Below the pieces are notes generated by a model, which was given only the letters and a program-made list of their open reading frames with translations, did no database searches and was not told the origin of the DNA. DNA of 14,032 bases from JAMLIN01 sp964509685. GTDB lineage: Bacteria > Pseudomonadota > Gammaproteobacteria > Burkholderiales > Burkholderiaceae_E. The stretch spans positions 1 to 14,032 of the forward strand of contig CAZDYQ010000080.1 in assembly GCA_964509685.1 (NCBI GenBank), read 5' to 3'. Positions within the stretch are counted from its first letter, which is position 1. Each line of letters begins with the position of its first letter. Below, one piece after another: positions 13,008 through 14,032 of this stretch. A program made the position numbers and the translations under genes.

Positions 13008-14032
13008 ATGTCCAGGCCCACCGACTCCTCCAGCCCCCCCAACGGACTTACCGGCTCGTCCACCACGGGCACGGGCACACCGGCCGCGAGCGATCGGCAC
13101 TCGCTTACCCTGGGCCCCGACGGTCCGATCCTCCTGCACGATGTGCACTTCCTCGAGCAGATGGCGCACTTCAATCGCGAGAAGGTGCCCGAGCGCCAGC
13201 CCCATGCGAAGGGTGGCGGCGCCTTCGGCGTGTTCGAGACCACCGAGGACGTGTCCCAGTACACGCGCGCGGCCCTGTTCCGCAAGGGCGCGCGGACCGA
13301 TGTCCTCGCACGCTTCTCGACCGTGGCGGGCGAAGCGGGCAGCCCGGACACGTGGCGCGACGTGCGTGGCTTCTCGCTGAAGTTCTACACCGAGGAGGGC
13401 AACTACGACCTGGTGGGCAACAACACGCCGATCTTCTTCGTCCGCGATCCCATGAAGTTCCCGCACTTCATCCGCAGCCAGAAGCGCCTGCCCGACTCCG
13501 GCCTGCGGGACAACCACATGCAGTGGGACTTCTGGACCAGCAACCCCGAGACGGCGCACCAGGTGACCTACCTGATGGGCCCTCGCGGCCTGCCGCGCAC
13601 CTGGCGCCACATGAACGGCTACGGCTCGCACACCTTCATGTGGATCAATGCCGCGGGCGAGAAGTTCTGGGTGAAGTACCACTTCCACACCCTGCAGGGG
13701 ATGGCGTTCTTCACCAACGAAGAAGCCGCGGCCATGGCCGGCCGCGATGCGGACTTCCATCGGCGCGACCTGTTCGACGCGATCGCGCGCGGCGACCATC
13801 CACGGTGGAAGCTGTCGGTCCAGGTCATGCCCTACGAGGAGGCGAAGAGCTACCGGCTCAATCCCTTCGACCTCACCAAGACGTGGCCGCACACGGACTA
13901 TCCGCTCATCCCGGTGGGCGTGATGACGCTCGATCGCAATCCCGAGAACTTCTTCGCCCAGATCGAGCAGGCGGCGTTCTCGCCGGGCAACACGGTGCCG
14001 GGCATCGGCCTGTCGCCCGACAAGATGCTGCT
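13008..14032 (+). CDS. Monofunctional heme catalase, N-terminal part (3' end outside window)
   Basis: The visible 341 residues are the N-terminal two thirds of a small-subunit (clade 3-like) catalase that breaks down hydrogen peroxide to water and oxygen. Heme-pocket residues are present: His66 in PERQPHAKGGGAFG, Ser104 in RFSTVAGE and Asn138 in DLVGNNTPIFF, spaced almost as in bovine catalase (His74, Ser113, Asn147). Further signatures are FVRDPMKFPHFIRSQKR, MQWDFWTSNPE, HMNGYGSHTF and DLTKTWPH. The proximal heme Tyr motif lies beyond the window end. The start follows ACAGGAGG (12993-13000) at seven bases. The first 36 residues form a Ser/Thr/Gly/Pro-rich extension slightly longer than usual, with no signal peptide, so the enzyme is probably cytoplasmic. 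Whether it is a katA, katB or katE type cannot be settled from this part. Confidence 0.95.
   Translation, partial: MSRPTDSSSPPNGLTGSSTTGTGTPAASDRHSLTLGPDGPILLHDVHFLEQMAHFNREKVPERQPHAKGGGAFGVFETTEDVSQYTRAALFRKGARTDVLARFSTVAGEAGSPDTWRDVRGFSLKFYTEEGNYDLVGNNTPIFFVRDPMKFPHFIRSQKRLPDSGLRDNHMQWDFWTSNPETAHQVTYLMGPRGLPRTWRHMNGYGSHTFMWINAAGEKFWVKYHFHTLQGMAFFTNEEAAAMAGRDADFHRRDLFDAIARGDHPRWKLSVQVMPYEEAKSYRLNPFDLTKTWPHTDYPLIPVGVMTLDRNPENFFAQIEQAAFSPGNTVPGIGLSPDKML

Noticed and set aside
12966..13892. 308-codon open frame opposite the catalase
   Set aside because: It is the reverse complement of a strongly conserved catalase and has Val/Arg/His-rich filler sequence only.
1..14032. Search for CRISPR, tRNA, rRNA, insertion sequences, integrases, toxin-antitoxin or defence genes
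   Set aside because: None seen: no spaced direct repeats, no transposase or integrase motifs and no change in base composition that would mark an island.

Overview
This is a very GC-rich, gene-dense stretch of bacterial chromosome with no gene-free stretch longer than about 160 bases. Gene content (YdeP-type molybdoenzyme with FdhD, CueR/CopA/CopZ, an MgtC/DUF4010 permease, a clade-3-like catalase, a PQQ sugar dehydrogenase) and Shine-Dalgarno usage suggest a Gram-negative proteobacterium, most likely a betaproteobacterium close to Burkholderiales. That placement is inference from gene families, not from a phylogenetic marker.

Layout. (1) 1-1495, plus: the 3' end of an FdhF/YdeP-type molybdopterin oxidoreductase, translationally coupled (ATGA) to fdhD, the sulfurtransferase that activates such enzymes. 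(2) 1491-4821: a copper-efflux module. copA (Cu+ P1B-ATPase) is coupled by ATGA to cueR, and a convergent copZ-like chaperone gene lies just beyond. Two CueR-type promoters, each with the diagnostic 19-bp spacer, precede copA and copZ. The copA promoter sits on the fdhD stop codon and so close to the copA start that its mRNA should be leaderless or nearly so. (3) 4825-5643, minus: a lipoprotein-signal protein with a class I SAM-methyltransferase fold. (4) 5770-8081, plus: a tightly packed membrane operon of an unnamed four-helix protein, an NAD(P)-binding SDR fused to a DoxX-like membrane domain, and a DUF2269 membrane protein. (5) 8106-8429, minus: a small hypothetical, divergent from (6) 8584-10297, plus: a formaldehyde-dehydrogenase-like zinc alcohol dehydrogenase followed by an unnamed protein with a C-terminal membrane anchor. 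(7) 10331-12898, minus: a PQQ-type sugar dehydrogenase lipoprotein followed by an MgtC/DUF4010 membrane protein. (8) 13008-end, plus: the first 341 codons of a catalase, divergent from the sugar dehydrogenase.

How it fits together. The clearest functional unit is the copper circuit: CueR senses Cu+ and should activate both copA (plus itself, by read-through) and copZ. Much of the rest is redox or envelope related, but nothing in the sequence shows shared regulation with the copper unit. I see no mobile element, CRISPR array, RNA gene or defence system. The least understood parts are the lipoprotein methyltransferase, the 180-aa, 107-aa and 181-aa unnamed proteins, and the SDR-DoxX/DUF2269 operon.
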